A DNA stretch of 50,765 nucleotides from Burkholderiaceae bacterium 26 (GCA_000955795.1 JYOB01000014.1:275747-326511), one strand, 5' to 3'. Shown: positions 17,110 to 25,879, counted from the first letter of the stretch. A program made the numbers and translations. Notes: generated by a model from the letters alone, not told the origin.

Positions 17110-17382
17110 CTACTTCAGATACGACTTGATCACTTGCATCACCGTGTCGAGATCTTCCTGGCGCTGCGCCTCGGCGGGCTCCTTCACCACGTGATCCGTG
17201 AGGTGGCCTTCGATGACCGCCGCCATCAGCCCGTTCACCGCGCCGCGAATGGCCGCAATCTGCTGCAGGATTGCCGTGCAATCGCCCTCTTCGGCGAGTT
17301 GTTTTTCCAACGCAGCGGCTTGCCCCCGGATACGCCGTACGCGCGCCAGCAGCTTGGCTTTGTCGCGAATGGTATGGGCCAT
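17110..17382 (-). CDS. rcnR: RcnR nickel/cobalt-responsive repressor
   Basis: A 90-residue all-helical CsoR/RcnR-family repressor, nearly collinear with E. coli RcnR. All four metal ligands of RcnR are present at the same positions: His3, Cys35, His60 and His64, and [12 protein letters not shown] is conserved. Ni(II) or Co(II) binding releases DNA and turns on the divergent exporter. The His3 plus His64 pattern separates it from copper-sensing CsoR and formaldehyde-sensing FrmR. Confidence 0.93.
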   Translation of the reverse strand: MAHTIRDKAKLLARVRRIRGQAAALEKQLAEEGDCTAILQQIAAIRGAVNGLMAAVIEGHLTDHVVKEPAEAQRQEDLDTVMQVIKSYLK

Positions 17383-17430
17383 GGATCGGGTATCGAGGTG
17401 GTGTGAATGACGCTGGAGGGTAGCATTACT

Positions 17431-17447
17431 ATACTAGGGGGGAGTAT
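17431..17447. promoter_or_regulatory. RcnR operator
   Basis: ATACT-A-GGGGGG-AGTAT in the 98-bp rcnR/rcnA gap: TACT (17432-17435), one base, six guanines (17437-17442), AGTA (17443-17446). This is the established RcnR site layout (TACT and AGTA around a G-tract). It lies 34 bp before the rcnA start and would block both promoters. Confidence 0.88.
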
Positions 17448-17480
17448 ATTTCGCCTACCCGAATTTATCGACTGCCATCC

Positions 17481-18596
17481 ATGACCGCGTTCACCACCCT
17501 GCTGCAGCAAGGCAACGCCTGGCTGTTCGTTCCCAGTGCGATCCTGCTGGGTGCGCTTCACGGCCTGGAGCCTGGGCATTCCAAGACGATGATGGCGGCG
17601 TTCATCGTCGCCATCCGCGGCACGCTCACGCAGGCGGTCTTGCTGGGGCTGTCGGCCACCGTGTCGCACACGGCGGTGGTGTGGGCGGTGGCCATGGCAG
17701 GCCTGTACTTCGGCCGCAACTGGAACGCAGAAACCACCGAGCCGTATTTTCAAGTGGTGTCTGCGGTGCTGATCGTGGCCGTGGCGGCGTGGATGATGTG
17801 GCGCACCTGGCGCAGTACCCACGCGGCGCACGACCACGACCATCATCACCATGATCACGATCACGGCCATGACGAAGTTCAGCGCATCGACACCGGCCAT
17901 GGCGTCGTGCAGTTGGCGATTTTCGAAGACGGCGTGCCGCCACGCTTTCGGCTAACGCGGGAAGGCACGCGCGGCACCGCATGGTCGGCCGAGCAGGTGC
18001 AGATCGTGACCGAGCGCCCCGACGGCAGCCGGCAAACCTTCCGCTTCGTCCAGCGCGACGGCTTTCTGGAATCGGAGCAATCCATTCCCGAGCCGCATGC
18101 TTTTGTGGCGCGCCTGTCGCTCGGGCACGAGCACCATCGGCATGACTACGACGTCACGTTCACCGAGCATGACCACGACCACGGCGGGCTCGATGTATCG
18201 TCGGCCGAACACCAGGACGCCCACGAACGCGCGCACGCCAACGACATCCGCCGCCGCTTCGCCAACCGTGAAGTGACCACGGGCCAGATCATCGTGTTCG
18301 GGCTCACCGGCGGGCTGATTCCATGCCCGGCGTCGATCACCGTGCTGCTGTTGTGCCTGCAGCTCAAGAAGGTCACCTTGGGCGCAGCGCTGGTGCTGTC
18401 CTTCAGCATCGGGCTGGCGCTCACGCTGGTGGCCTCCGGCGCGCTGGCGGCGCTGAGCGTGAAACACGTCTCCCGCCGCTGGGGCGGCTTTGGTGAATTC
18501 GCACGCAAGGCGCCGTACTTCTCGGGCGTGCTGATTGCCCTGGTAGGGCTGTACGTGGGCTGGCAGGGCGTGCACGGGCTGATGCAACTGCCGTAG
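17481..18596 (+). CDS. rcnA: RcnA nickel/cobalt efflux protein
   Basis: A 371-residue membrane exporter. The first helices carry LLGALHGLEPGHSKTMMAAF with the family's metal-site HGLEPGH; a second conserved element is GLIPCPASITVLL near residue 280. Between membrane segments 3 and 4 is a long hydrophilic stretch (about 113-260) with two His clusters (114-130 and about 224-255) around a beta-rich insert of some 80 residues containing DGVPPRFRL and PEPHAFVARL. E. coli RcnA is shorter (about 270 residues), so the insert is the notable difference. It exports excess Ni(II)/Co(II) and is controlled by the divergent RcnR. Confidence 0.93.
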   Translation: MTAFTTLLQQGNAWLFVPSAILLGALHGLEPGHSKTMMAAFIVAIRGTLTQAVLLGLSATVSHTAVVWAVAMAGLYFGRNWNAETTEPYFQVVSAVLIVAVAAWMMWRTWRSTHAAHDHDHHHHDHDHGHDEVQRIDTGHGVVQLAIFEDGVPPRFRLTREGTRGTAWSAEQVQIVTERPDGSRQTFRFVQRDGFLESEQSIPEPHAFVARLSLGHEHHRHDYDVTFTEHDHDHGGLDVSSAEHQDAHERAHANDIRRRFANREVTTGQIIVFGLTGGLIPCPASITVLLLCLQLKKVTLGAALVLSFSIGLALTLVASGALAALSVKHVSRRWGGFGEFARKAPYFSGVLIALVGLYVGWQGVHGLMQLP

Positions 18597-18630
18597 CAGC
18601 GTCCACGCTTTTTTCGCAAGGGCTGCATCC

Positions 18631-18683
18631 ATTGCCGCACGGGCTGCGTATCTGTAGGTACAGGCTGGTGCGGCAATTTTTTC
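18631..18683 (+). terminator. Terminator with long structured loop, after rcnA
   Basis: ATTGCCGCAC (18631-18640) pairs perfectly with GTGCGGCAAT (18668-18677), followed directly by six T. The 27-base apical part contains its own small dyad (CTGT-AGGT-ACAG). It ends 87 bp after the rcnA stop. The large loop is unusual for a simple terminator, so this could also be the 3' end of a small RNA. The remaining gap to 18809 shows nothing else. Confidence 0.65.
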
Positions 18684-18809
18684 GTCGATGCAGTGTCAGG
18701 TTTGCATGCGCACCGCGACCAACCTGTGGGATCCAGGCGGCCACGCTCCGCCAGCGATCCGATTGGGATGCCGCCTCCGGCGGCACGTTCACCGCTCGAG
18801 GAGTTCATC

Positions 18810-19118
18810 ATGCACACCCGCCGCATTTCCCTGGCCTTGCTTGCCACGCTTTCCGCTTCTGCTGCACTGTTCATCGCGCAGCCGGCCTCGGCCGCGCAGG
18901 CCAAGTACGATCCGTACACGCAAGGCGCTGTCGACAAGACGGACCCGTTCACGCAAGGTGCAGATCGGCAGGCCGATACCTACGGCTATCTGTCGTGGAA
19001 GTACGATCGCTTCGATCCGTATGCGCAAGGCGCGGATCGGCAAGCCAGCGCACATGATGTGCTCGCATGGCGCGGCGATACGAGCTACCCCGGCGGCACG
19101 GACGGCGCACGCGCGTGA
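18810..19118 (+). CDS. Small secreted repeat protein (DPYTQGAD repeats)
   Basis: A 102-residue exported protein. The signal peptide (HTRRISLALLATLSAS...ASA) is cleaved near residue 28. The mature 74 residues contain three copies of a short unit: DPYTQGAV, DPFTQGAD and DPYAQGAD, two of them followed by RQA. The repeats are rich in Asp, Tyr, Gln and Gly and carry no cysteine. AGGAG precedes the ATG. Similar tiny secreted proteins with YDPYT-type units occur in Burkholderiales and are sometimes mislabelled as helicases; real function unknown. Confidence 0.75.
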   Translation: MHTRRISLALLATLSASAALFIAQPASAAQAKYDPYTQGAVDKTDPFTQGADRQADTYGYLSWKYDRFDPYAQGADRQASAHDVLAWRGDTSYPGGTDGARA

Positions 19119-19137
19119 ATGGCTGCGCATGGCATGA

Positions 19138-19165
19138 AAGGGGCCGCTAAGAAACACGGCCCCTT
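19138..19165. terminator. Hairpin between convergent genes
   Basis: AAGGGGCCG (19138-19146) pairs perfectly with CGGCCCCTT (19157-19165) around a 10-base loop. It lies between the secreted repeat gene and the converging LysR gene and probably serves both. The U-tract is weak on either strand. Confidence 0.6.
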
Positions 19166-19176
19166 CTGCGCCGGCA

Positions 19177-20073
19177 TCACGTCGAGGGCGTTGCCCCCTC
19201 GACGATCCGGTCATATAGCGCACGCGCCGCTGGCGACAGCTGCGCCGACTTGCGCGTGACGAGCACCAGCGTGCGCGACACTTCCGGCTCGACCAGTTCC
19301 ACCGTGCGGATCATCGGATACGCATTCTTCTGAATCGCGAGCCGCGGCACCACCGCCGCGCCCAGCCCTTGCGCCACCAGCCCGAGCGCTGTTGAACTGC
19401 GCTGCACTTCGTAGAACGAATGCAGCGTCACGCCACTCGCCTTGAGCGCGCCGTCGAGCAGGCTGCGGTTGCCGCTGGCCTCGCCGGCAAAGATGAGCGG
19501 GTAGGGCTGCAAGGCTTGCCATCGGATGCGGCGGCGCTTGGCCAACGGATGATCGTCGCGGCAGACAAGGACATACGGATCGCTCGTCAGCGGCAGGCTC
19601 ACCAACTCCGGATGCTGGTCGCCCGCAATGCTGATGCCGAACTCGGCCTCACGCCGCAGCACGGCTTGCAGCACTGAGGCCGATGCATGGTCGAGAATCT
19701 TCACGCGATCGTGCGGGCGGTGCTCGGAGAACGCGCGCAAGATGCGCGGCAGATATTGCACGCCCACGGTCGGCACGCACGCGATCGTGATGTCGCCGCG
19801 CTGGCTCAGGCCGGTCTCGCGAATCTCCGTGAGCGCATCGGACAGCTCGTTGAGCAGACGCCGCGCCTGCGGCAGAAAGCGTTCTCCGATTTCCGTCAGC
19901 TCGGTCCGGCGCGTGGTGCGCTCCACCAGCGCGACGCCCAGAAACGCCTCCAACTTGCGCAGGCGCTGCGTGATCGCAGTCTGCGTCACGTGCAGCGTTT
20001 CAGCGGCTTGCGTAAAGCTGCCGCACTCCGCAATCGCCACGAATGCCTGCACGCCCAGCGTATCGATTTTCAT
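19177..20073 (-). CDS. LysR-family transcriptional regulator (ArgP/IciA-like N-terminus)
   Basis: A 298-residue LysR regulator: helix-turn-helix in residues 1-62 (AAETLHVTQTAITQRLRKLE), then the effector-binding domain (ITIACVPTVGVQYLPRIL at about 95). It is divergent from the trans-aconitate methyltransferase gene, with the 95-bp gap containing a TGAAT...ATTCA dyad and a perfect TGATCGATCA palindrome (20113-20122), so that gene is its likeliest target. Confidence 0.87.
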   Translation of the reverse strand: MKIDTLGVQAFVAIAECGSFTQAAETLHVTQTAITQRLRKLEAFLGVALVERTTRRTELTEIGERFLPQARRLLNELSDALTEIRETGLSQRGDITIACVPTVGVQYLPRILRAFSEHRPHDRVKILDHASASVLQAVLRREAEFGISIAGDQHPELVSLPLTSDPYVLVCRDDHPLAKRRRIRWQALQPYPLIFAGEASGNRSLLDGALKASGVTLHSFYEVQRSSTALGLVAQGLGAAVVPRLAIQKNAYPMIRTVELVEPEVSRTLVLVTRKSAQLSPAARALYDRIVEGATPST

Positions 20074-20168
20074 CAGCGTAGTGAATCAATCAGGAAATTG
20101 AATTCATTTTACTGATCGATCAGGAAGCCCGACACTCTGCGCATCCGCAAACAACGCAGGAGCGCGTC

Positions 20169-20945
20169 GTGACGACACACGATTGGTACGCAAAGCAGTA
20201 CGTGCAATTTGAAGACGAGCGCACGCGACCCGTCCGCGACTTGCTGGCCGCTGTGCCGCCCACGCCCATCCATGTCGCCATCGACATCGGCTGCGGGCCG
20301 GGCAATTCGACGGAAGCGCTGATAGCGCGTGCGCCCGCCGCAGCCGTTCGCGGCACGGACGCCTCGGCCGACATGATCCAGGCCGCGCGCAAGCGCCTGC
20401 CCGAGGTGCGCTTCGATGTCGCCGACATTGCTGCGTGGGATGAGCCCGGCGCGTACGACTTAATCCTCGCCAATGCGGTGCTGCAATGGCTGCCGGCGCA
20501 TGAAACGCTGTTTCCGAAGCTCGTGGGCAAGCTTGCTGCCGGTGGCCACCTGGCCGTGCAGATGCCGGACAACCTCGATGAACCGGCGCACCGCCTGATG
20601 CGCGAAGTGGCCGCTACGGGGCCGTGGGCCGCCAAACTCAAGGGTGTGGAGCGCACGGAGCGCTTCGACGCGCGCCGCTATTACGCGCTGCTCTCGCCGT
20701 TGTGTTCGCGCGTCGACGTGTGGCGCACCACGTACATGCACCCGCTGCACGGCGGCGCGGACGCGGTGGTGGAATGGTTCAAGGGCAGCGCGTTGCGGCC
20801 GTTCCTGGCTGCGTTGAGCGAGGACGAGCGCCCCGTGTTCCTCACGCGCTATCGCGACGCGGTCGCCCAGGCTTATCCGGCGTTCGAGGATGGCACGGTG
20901 CTGCTGCCGTTCCCGCGGCTGTTCATCGTAGCCACGCGCAAGTAG
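20169..20945 (+). CDS. tam: Trans-aconitate 2-methyltransferase
   Basis: A 258-residue class I SAM-dependent methyltransferase, close to E. coli Tam along its length: SAM motif I DIGCGPGNSTEAL (about residues 38-50), NAVLQWLPAHETLFPKLV, LAVQMPDNLDEPAH, VDVWRTTYMHPL and the C-terminal LLPFPRLFIVATRK. It methylates trans-aconitate, an inhibitor formed spontaneously from cis-aconitate. The start is a GTG with AGGAG upstream. Divergent from a LysR regulator. Confidence 0.92.
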   Translation: MTTHDWYAKQYVQFEDERTRPVRDLLAAVPPTPIHVAIDIGCGPGNSTEALIARAPAAAVRGTDASADMIQAARKRLPEVRFDVADIAAWDEPGAYDLILANAVLQWLPAHETLFPKLVGKLAAGGHLAVQMPDNLDEPAHRLMREVAATGPWAAKLKGVERTERFDARRYYALLSPLCSRVDVWRTTYMHPLHGGADAVVEWFKGSALRPFLAALSEDERPVFLTRYRDAVAQAYPAFEDGTVLLPFPRLFIVATRK

Positions 20946-20979
20946 ATGAAATTCCAGAAACGGAAACGCCAGCCATAAA

Positions 20980-21010
20980 AAAAGCCCGCCGGTACCGCCA
21001 GCGGGCTTTT
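20980..21010. terminator. Bidirectional Rho-independent terminator
   Basis: AAAAGCCCGC (20980-20989), 11-base loop, GCGGGCTTTT (21001-21010). Ten perfect pairs with A-tract before and T-tract after, so it works on both strands between the convergent tam and aminohydrolase genes. Confidence 0.9.
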
Positions 21011-21030
21011 CAGTCCGACCTCTGCGACGC

Positions 21031-21867
21031 TTAGCGCGCCGGGTTCAGGGTCAGGTTCATGTGACGGTTCACATCCTTGTACAGCAAATAACGGAAGCGG
21101 CCGGGGCCACCCGAATAACAGGCTTGCGGGCAGAACGCGCGCAGCCACATGAAGTCGCCGGCCTCCACCTCGACCCAGTCTTGGTTCAAGCGATAGACAG
21201 CCTTGCCTTCGAGCACATACAGGCCGTGTTCCATCACGTGGGTTTCGGCAAACGGAATCACGCCGCCCGGCTCGAACGTCACGATGTTCACGTGCATGTC
21301 GTGGCGCATGTCGCTCATGTCGACAAAGCGCGTGGTCACCCAGGCGCCGTTGGTGCCCGGCATCGGGATCGGCTCGACGTCCTGTTCATTGGTGACGAAG
21401 GCTTCCGGCAGCGGAATGCCATCGACGACCTGGTAATGCTTGCGGATCCAGTGGAAGCGCACCGCGGCATCGCTGACGTTGTGCAGCGTCCAGTCGGCGC
21501 CCGGCGGAATGAACGCGTAGCCGCCCGGCTTGAGCGTGTGCTTTTTGCCCTGCAGCGTCAGCTCGGCTTCGCCTTCAACGACGAACAGCACCGCTTCGGC
21601 GTTCTTGTCCTGCTCGGGCTTGTCGCTGCCGCCGCCCGGATTCACTTCGACGATGTACTGCGAGAAGGTCTCGGCAAAACCCGAGAGTGGGCGGGCGATC
21701 ACCCACAGGCGCGTGTTGGTCCAGAACGGCAGCCAGCTCGTGACGATGTCGCGCATCACCCCCTTGGGGATCACCGCGTACGCCTCGGTGAACATCGCGC
21801 GATCGGTCAGCAGATCCGTCTGCGGCGGATGGCCGCCATGCGGCGCGTAATACGTGGTCTTAGACAT
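21031..21867 (-). CDS. allE: (S)-ureidoglycine aminohydrolase (bicupin)
   Basis: A 278-residue bicupin of the YlbA/AllE family. It converts (S)-ureidoglycine to (S)-ureidoglycolate and ammonia in purine/allantoin breakdown. N-terminal YYAPHGGHPPQTDLLTDRA is diagnostic, followed by two cupin barrels (VVEGEAELTLQGKKHTL at about 100-120 and ETHVMEHGLYVLEGKAVY at about 210-230); the second carries the Glu/His/Gln-type Mn site. The ATG at 21867 matches the family start; a longer in-frame start at 21930 is unsupported. No other allantoin genes are in the window. Confidence 0.88.
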   Translation of the reverse strand: MSKTTYYAPHGGHPPQTDLLTDRAMFTEAYAVIPKGVMRDIVTSWLPFWTNTRLWVIARPLSGFAETFSQYIVEVNPGGGSDKPEQDKNAEAVLFVVEGEAELTLQGKKHTLKPGGYAFIPPGADWTLHNVSDAAVRFHWIRKHYQVVDGIPLPEAFVTNEQDVEPIPMPGTNGAWVTTRFVDMSDMRHDMHVNIVTFEPGGVIPFAETHVMEHGLYVLEGKAVYRLNQDWVEVEAGDFMWLRAFCPQACYSGGPGRFRYLLYKDVNRHMNLTLNPAR

Positions 21868-22033
21868 ATTGCATTCAGGCAATGGGTTGGTCCGGCTCCG
21901 GGCACAAACAGCATCGGGCAGTTCGTACACGAGCGGCGTTGACGATAGCGAAGTCGCGCACGATCGACCAATTAAATGTGGCGATGACTTCCATTCGATT
22001 TGCCACTACCCGCCCGACCCTGCAATGCCCAGA

Positions 22034-22966
22034 TCAGCGCGCCAGCATCAGGTCGAGGTTTTGTACCGCCGCGCCTGAGGCGCCCTTGCCGAGGTTGTCG
22101 AACACCGCCGTGAGCAAGACTTGATCGTGCTGGTTGGCGAACACACCCAGGCGCATGTCGTTGGTGCCGTTGAGCGCCTGGGGGTCCAGATGCGGCAAGG
22201 CGGACGACACCTGCAGCGGCATCACGTCCACATGCTGCGCGCCGGCGTAATGGTCGGCCAGACACGCGTGCAGCGCGGCCGCATCAATGCCAGCGTTGAG
22301 CAGGCGCAGTTCCAGCGGCACCGTCAGCACGATGCCCTGGCGATATGCGCCATAAGCCGGGACGAACATCGGCCGCTGCGTGAGCCCGGCGTGCAGCTGG
22401 ATCTCCGGCGTGTGCTTGTGCGCCAGGCCCAGTCCATAGACCTGGAACGGCAAGGCGTTTGCTGCATCCGGCCCCTCGTAGGTTTCGACTGCGGCGCGGC
22501 CACCGCCCGAATACCCGGACACGGCATGAATGTTGATCGGGTAATCCGTCGGCACGAGGCCGGCTTGCACGAGCGGGCGCAGCAGCCCGATCGCGCCGGT
22601 CGGGTAGCAGCCGGGATTGGTCACGCGCGACGCCGCGGCAACGCGATCGGCTTGCCCTTCGCCCATCTCCGGAAAGCCGTACACCCAGTCCGGCGTGGTG
22701 CGGTGCGCGGAGCTGGCGTCGATCACGCGCACGCTCGGGTTGACGACGGCCGCGACCGCCTCGCGCGCAGCCGCATCGGGCAGGCACAGGATGGCGATAT
22801 CGCAGGTGTTGATGGCCTCGGCGCGGCGTTGCGCATCTTTACGCGCCTCGGCCGGTAGCGTGAGCAGTTTCAGGTCCTGCCGCTCCACACGGCCGCGCAG
22901 ACGCTCGTGAATCTGCAGGCCGGTGGTGCCTTGGTCGCCATCAATGAAGACGAGGGGAGTGGACAT
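22034..22966 (-). CDS. argC: N-acetyl-gamma-glutamyl-phosphate reductase, type 2 (short form)
   Basis: A 310-residue reductase of arginine biosynthesis (N-acetylglutamyl phosphate to semialdehyde, NADPH). The nucleotide loop is [15 protein letters not shown] (9-23), and the catalytic Cys120 sits in TNPGCYPTG. The short N-terminal domain and about 310-residue length mark the type 2 ArgC family found in proteobacteria that often also have a longer ArgC. GGAG lies ten bases before ATG 22966, and the longer frame upstream overlaps the divergent LysR gene and is rejected. Being separate from arginine genes and beside a LysR suggests a specialised copy. Confidence 0.9.
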   Translation of the reverse strand: MSTPLVFIDGDQGTTGLQIHERLRGRVERQDLKLLTLPAEARKDAQRRAEAINTCDIAILCLPDAAAREAVAAVVNPSVRVIDASSAHRTTPDWVYGFPEMGEGQADRVAAASRVTNPGCYPTGAIGLLRPLVQAGLVPTDYPINIHAVSGYSGGGRAAVETYEGPDAANALPFQVYGLGLAHKHTPEIQLHAGLTQRPMFVPAYGAYRQGIVLTVPLELRLLNAGIDAAALHACLADHYAGAQHVDVMPLQVSSALPHLDPQALNGTNDMRLGVFANQHDQVLLTAVFDNLGKGASGAAVQNLDLMLAR

Positions 22967-23062
22967 GGCGGGCGCTCCGATGGAAAGAGAGTGGTGGTGA
23001 ATGCGGTCCCCCATCTTCGAGCACGACCTAGAATATGAAAAGTTGAATTTCCCAACCATCAC

Positions 23063-23079
23063 ATTCAGCATTTCTGAAT
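23063..23079. promoter_or_regulatory. Palindrome abutting the LysR start codon
   Basis: ATTCAG (23063-23068), CATTT, CTGAAT (23074-23079): a perfect 6-bp dyad that ends one base before the ATG. A second dyad, GTTG (23042-23045) N7 CAAC (23053-23056), lies just upstream. Both sit in the argC/lysR divergent gap and are candidate LysR sites; the first would block translation initiation or transcription of the regulator itself. Confidence 0.5.
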
Positions 23080-23080
23080 T

Positions 23081-23965
23081 ATGCGAGAAATCAGCCTGGA
23101 CCGCCTGCGCACTCTCGTGGAAGTGGCCGGCCGCGGATCGTTTGCCGACGCGGCGCGGGCACTGCATCTGGCAGCGCCCACCGTGAGCCTGCACATTGCC
23201 GAGCTGGAAGATCGCGTAGGCGCGCAACTCCTCTCACGCAAACGCGGGCAGGTGCAGCCCACCGCCATTGGCGAGGTGATGGTGGAACGCGCGCGCAAGC
23301 TGCTCGCAGATGCCGAACAGGCGCTGGACGACATCCAGCGGCAGGTGCTGGGCCTGAGCGGGCGCGTGCGGCTGGGCGCTTCCACGGGCGCCATCGCACA
23401 TCTGTTGCCGCAGGCGCTGGACGTGCTGCGGCACGACCACCCCGGCATCGACGTGCAGGTGGCGGTGCTCACCTCGCAGGAAACGCTGGTGGGGCTCGCC
23501 GATGGGGCCTTGGATATTGGCCTGGTGGCGCTGCCGCAATCGCAGGTGGCCGGCCTCGCCATCAAACCGTGGCGGCTCGACCCAGTCATGGCGTTCCTGC
23601 CGGCGCACTGGCCGAGCCCGGAACGCATCACGCCCGCGTGGCTGTCTGCACAATCGCTGATCCTGAACGACGCGACCACACGACTCTCGCGCCAGACGAC
23701 CGAATGGTTCGCGGCGGCTGGTCATCACCCCGTGCCGCGCATCCAGCTCAACTACAACGACGCCATCAAGAGCTTGGTCGCCGCCGGTTATGGCGCAACG
23801 CTGCTGCCGCACGAGGCCTCGGCCGCGCCGTCGGATGCACGTATCACCATGCGGCCGCTCCGGCCCGCCTTGTGGCGTGAACTTGGCATCGCGCACCGGG
23901 CCGGTCACGTAGAGCGATCGACCCAGCATGTGCTCGACGTGCTTTGGATGCTCCGGGCGAAATAG
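23081..23965 (+). CDS. LysR-family transcriptional regulator divergent from argC
   Basis: A 294-residue LysR regulator: helix-turn-helix in residues 1-60 ([20 protein letters not shown]), effector domain after about 90 ([19 protein letters not shown]). It shares a 114-bp gap with argC and two dyads lie in that gap, so argC is the probable target. No obvious Shine-Dalgarno; the operator overlaps where it would be. Confidence 0.87.
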   Translation: MREISLDRLRTLVEVAGRGSFADAARALHLAAPTVSLHIAELEDRVGAQLLSRKRGQVQPTAIGEVMVERARKLLADAEQALDDIQRQVLGLSGRVRLGASTGAIAHLLPQALDVLRHDHPGIDVQVAVLTSQETLVGLADGALDIGLVALPQSQVAGLAIKPWRLDPVMAFLPAHWPSPERITPAWLSAQSLILNDATTRLSRQTTEWFAAAGHHPVPRIQLNYNDAIKSLVAAGYGATLLPHEASAAPSDARITMRPLRPALWRELGIAHRAGHVERSTQHVLDVLWMLRAK

Positions 23966-24027
23966 CCCATTGCTCGCCTCGAAACCGTGACGAGGCGGAG
24001 AATCCCGCTTGAATAAAGTTTGACTTC

Positions 24028-24069
24028 TTGTGTCGCGACAACTATCTTAAGATATGTTTTCTGACACAA
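24028..24069. promoter_or_regulatory. Concentric 42-bp operator-like dyad upstream of the MFS gene
   Basis: A perfect 12-bp palindrome TATCTTAAGATA (24043-24054) is framed by a 7-bp inverted repeat TTGTGTC (24028-24034) and GACACAA (24063-24069). Both share the same centre at 24048.5. A third palindrome, TGTCGCGACA, occupies 24031-24040. The region is much AT-richer than its surroundings and lies 73-114 bp before the transporter start. The regulator is not obvious in the window. Confidence 0.6.
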
Positions 24070-24141
24070 CTCGGTGCGCCAGCCGGCCGCTTCCGGCTCC
24101 AGCCTGCGCGCGCCGCCTCCTCCCTTTCTTCGCTCGCCCTC

Positions 24142-25443
24142 ATGCCTTTACTTGATTCCTCGCGCGAGCGCCGGTTGCTCTGGCTGCTCGCGCTCACGCA
24201 GTTCACCGTCATCATGGATTTCATGGTGATGATGCCGCTTGGTCCGCAGATCATGCATACGTTTGGCATCGGTCCGGCGGCGTTCGCCACGGCCGTGTCG
24301 GTGTATTCGCTGTGCTCGGGCGCTTCCGGCCTGCTGGCCGCCACCTATGTCGACCGCTTTGACCGCCGCCGCCTGCTGCTGACCGTCTACGGCCTCTTCA
24401 CGTTGGCCAACCTGGCCTGCGCACTGTCGGGCAGCTACGGCATGCTGCTGTTTGCCCGCGCATTTGCGGGCGTCACGGGCGGCGTGCTCGGGTCGATCAT
24501 CATGGCCGTCCTGTCAGACGTGGTACCGCCCGCACGGCGCGGCGCCGCCACTGGTGTGGTGATGTCGTCGTTTGCGCTGGCAGCCATGGCGGGCGTGCCG
24601 GTGGGCATTGCCATTGGCGCGCACTTCGGCTGGTCGGCCCCGTTCTTCCTGCTGACGGCGCTTACGGTGCTGATCTGGCTGGGCGCGCGGCAGACCATTC
24701 CGCCGTTGGCCGAACATCTGGCAGGCAAGCGCAGCCAGACGCTGGGCGAGATCCTCTCCGGCCTGTGGCAATTGCTCACCAACCCGCGCCACCTGCGCGC
24801 CTTTGTGCTGACCTTCGTGATGATGGGCTCGCACATGATGGTGATTCCGTTCATCTCGCCGGTGCTGGTGGCCAACCACGGGGTGTCGCCCGAAAACCTG
24901 TCATGGCTGTATGTGGCTGGGGGCGCGGCGTCGTTCTTCAGCTCACGCGCCGTGGGTAAGCTGGCCGATCGTTACGGCCGCCGCCGCGTGTTCGTGGGCG
25001 CCGCACTGCTGGCGTTCATCCCGGTGCTGGTGATGACGCATCTGCCTGACTGGCCCTTCATTGGCATGCTGCTGTTCTTCCCGTTCTTCATGGTGATCCT
25101 CTCCAGCCGCATGGTGCCAATGCAAGCGCTGATGACGACGGTGCCCGCCCCGCAGGTTCGCGGTGCGTTCCTGTCGGCCAACAGCGCAGTGATGTCGGTG
25201 GGTACCGGCGTAGGTGCGTGGGTCGGCGGGCTGCTGCTGTCCGGCGGCGCGGGTGGCCGCATCGAAGGCTATGGCCTCAACGGCTGGCTTGCCGTGGCGG
25301 CGGGGTTGTTCTGCGTGTTCTGGGTGAGCCAGGTGAAGGGATCGGATGCGCATGGCGACCCGTCGCTGGCTGCCTCTCCGGCGTCCGCCGGAGGGTCCGG
25401 TCCGCAAACGGCGCCGCAAGCCCCGCAGGCGGAGAAGGCCTGA
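24142..25443 (+). CDS. MFS transporter, DHA1-like
   Basis: A 433-residue, 12-helix major-facilitator transporter. MMPLGPQIMHTFGI in helix 1, YVDRFDRRRLLL in loop 2-3 and GKLADRYGRRRVF in loop 8-9 are MFS signatures, and VMSSFALAAMAGVPVGIAIG resembles motif C of exporters, so efflux is likelier than uptake. The frame is open back to a TTG at 24028, but that lies in an operator-like dyad and homology starts at ATG 24142; no clear ribosome site precedes either. Substrate unknown. Confidence 0.85.
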   Translation: MPLLDSSRERRLLWLLALTQFTVIMDFMVMMPLGPQIMHTFGIGPAAFATAVSVYSLCSGASGLLAATYVDRFDRRRLLLTVYGLFTLANLACALSGSYGMLLFARAFAGVTGGVLGSIIMAVLSDVVPPARRGAATGVVMSSFALAAMAGVPVGIAIGAHFGWSAPFFLLTALTVLIWLGARQTIPPLAEHLAGKRSQTLGEILSGLWQLLTNPRHLRAFVLTFVMMGSHMMVIPFISPVLVANHGVSPENLSWLYVAGGAASFFSSRAVGKLADRYGRRRVFVGAALLAFIPVLVMTHLPDWPFIGMLLFFPFFMVILSSRMVPMQALMTTVPAPQVRGAFLSANSAVMSVGTGVGAWVGGLLLSGGAGGRIEGYGLNGWLAVAAGLFCVFWVSQVKGSDAHGDPSLAASPASAGGSGPQTAPQAPQAEKA

Positions 25444-25447
25444 GCGG

Positions 25448-25879
25448 TTACTCGGCTTCCAGCACCATCTTCAGCTTCACCAGGTCACGCTGCACCCATT
25501 CGGCATCGGCGTCGAACTGCGCGTCGTCCATGTTCGGCTGCTGAAACAGCGTGAGCGAGACGGTGGTGCCCGCGCCGTTGCGCACCACGCGCAGCGGCAC
25601 GTAGACGATTGACCCGTCCGGCAGGCGGACCCAGTGATCGGCAATGCCAAACTCGTTGGGCGGGCTGAAGCGGATGAACACGCTGCCTTCGTCGCTGTTG
25701 GGTGCGGCCTTCGCAATCCACTCGTCGGGGGCCGCGCCCGAACCCTGCGTGCCGGGCGCGAGCCCTTCCGACAGACCGGTCGCCCAGATCGGGAAGTTCA
25801 GCGGCTCGGCCAGGAACATGGCCACGTCATCGAAGTGACGCTCGACATTCACGCTTAGGGTGCGGACGTTGTGCAGCAT
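25448..25879 (-). CDS. SRPBCC-superfamily (START/polyketide-cyclase-like) protein
   Basis: A 143-residue soluble protein with the layout of SRPBCC domains: an N-terminal strand LSVNVERHFDDVAMFLAEP, central GIADHWVRLPDGSIVYVPLRV and a long C-terminal helix. Such proteins bind hydrophobic ligands in a deep pocket; this subgroup has no assigned role. CGGAGG precedes the ATG. It ends five bases from the MFS stop (convergent). Confidence 0.7.
   Translation of the reverse strand: MLHNVRTLSVNVERHFDDVAMFLAEPLNFPIWATGLSEGLAPGTQGSGAAPDEWIAKAAPNSDEGSVFIRFSPPNEFGIADHWVRLPDGSIVYVPLRVVRNGAGTTVSLTLFQQPNMDDAQFDADAEWVQRDLVKLKMVLEAE

Noticed and set aside
17821-17870. Short CAC/GAC-rich tandem as a CRISPR or simple-repeat locus
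   Set aside because: It encodes the His/Asp cluster of RcnA; codons vary and no spacer-repeat structure exists.
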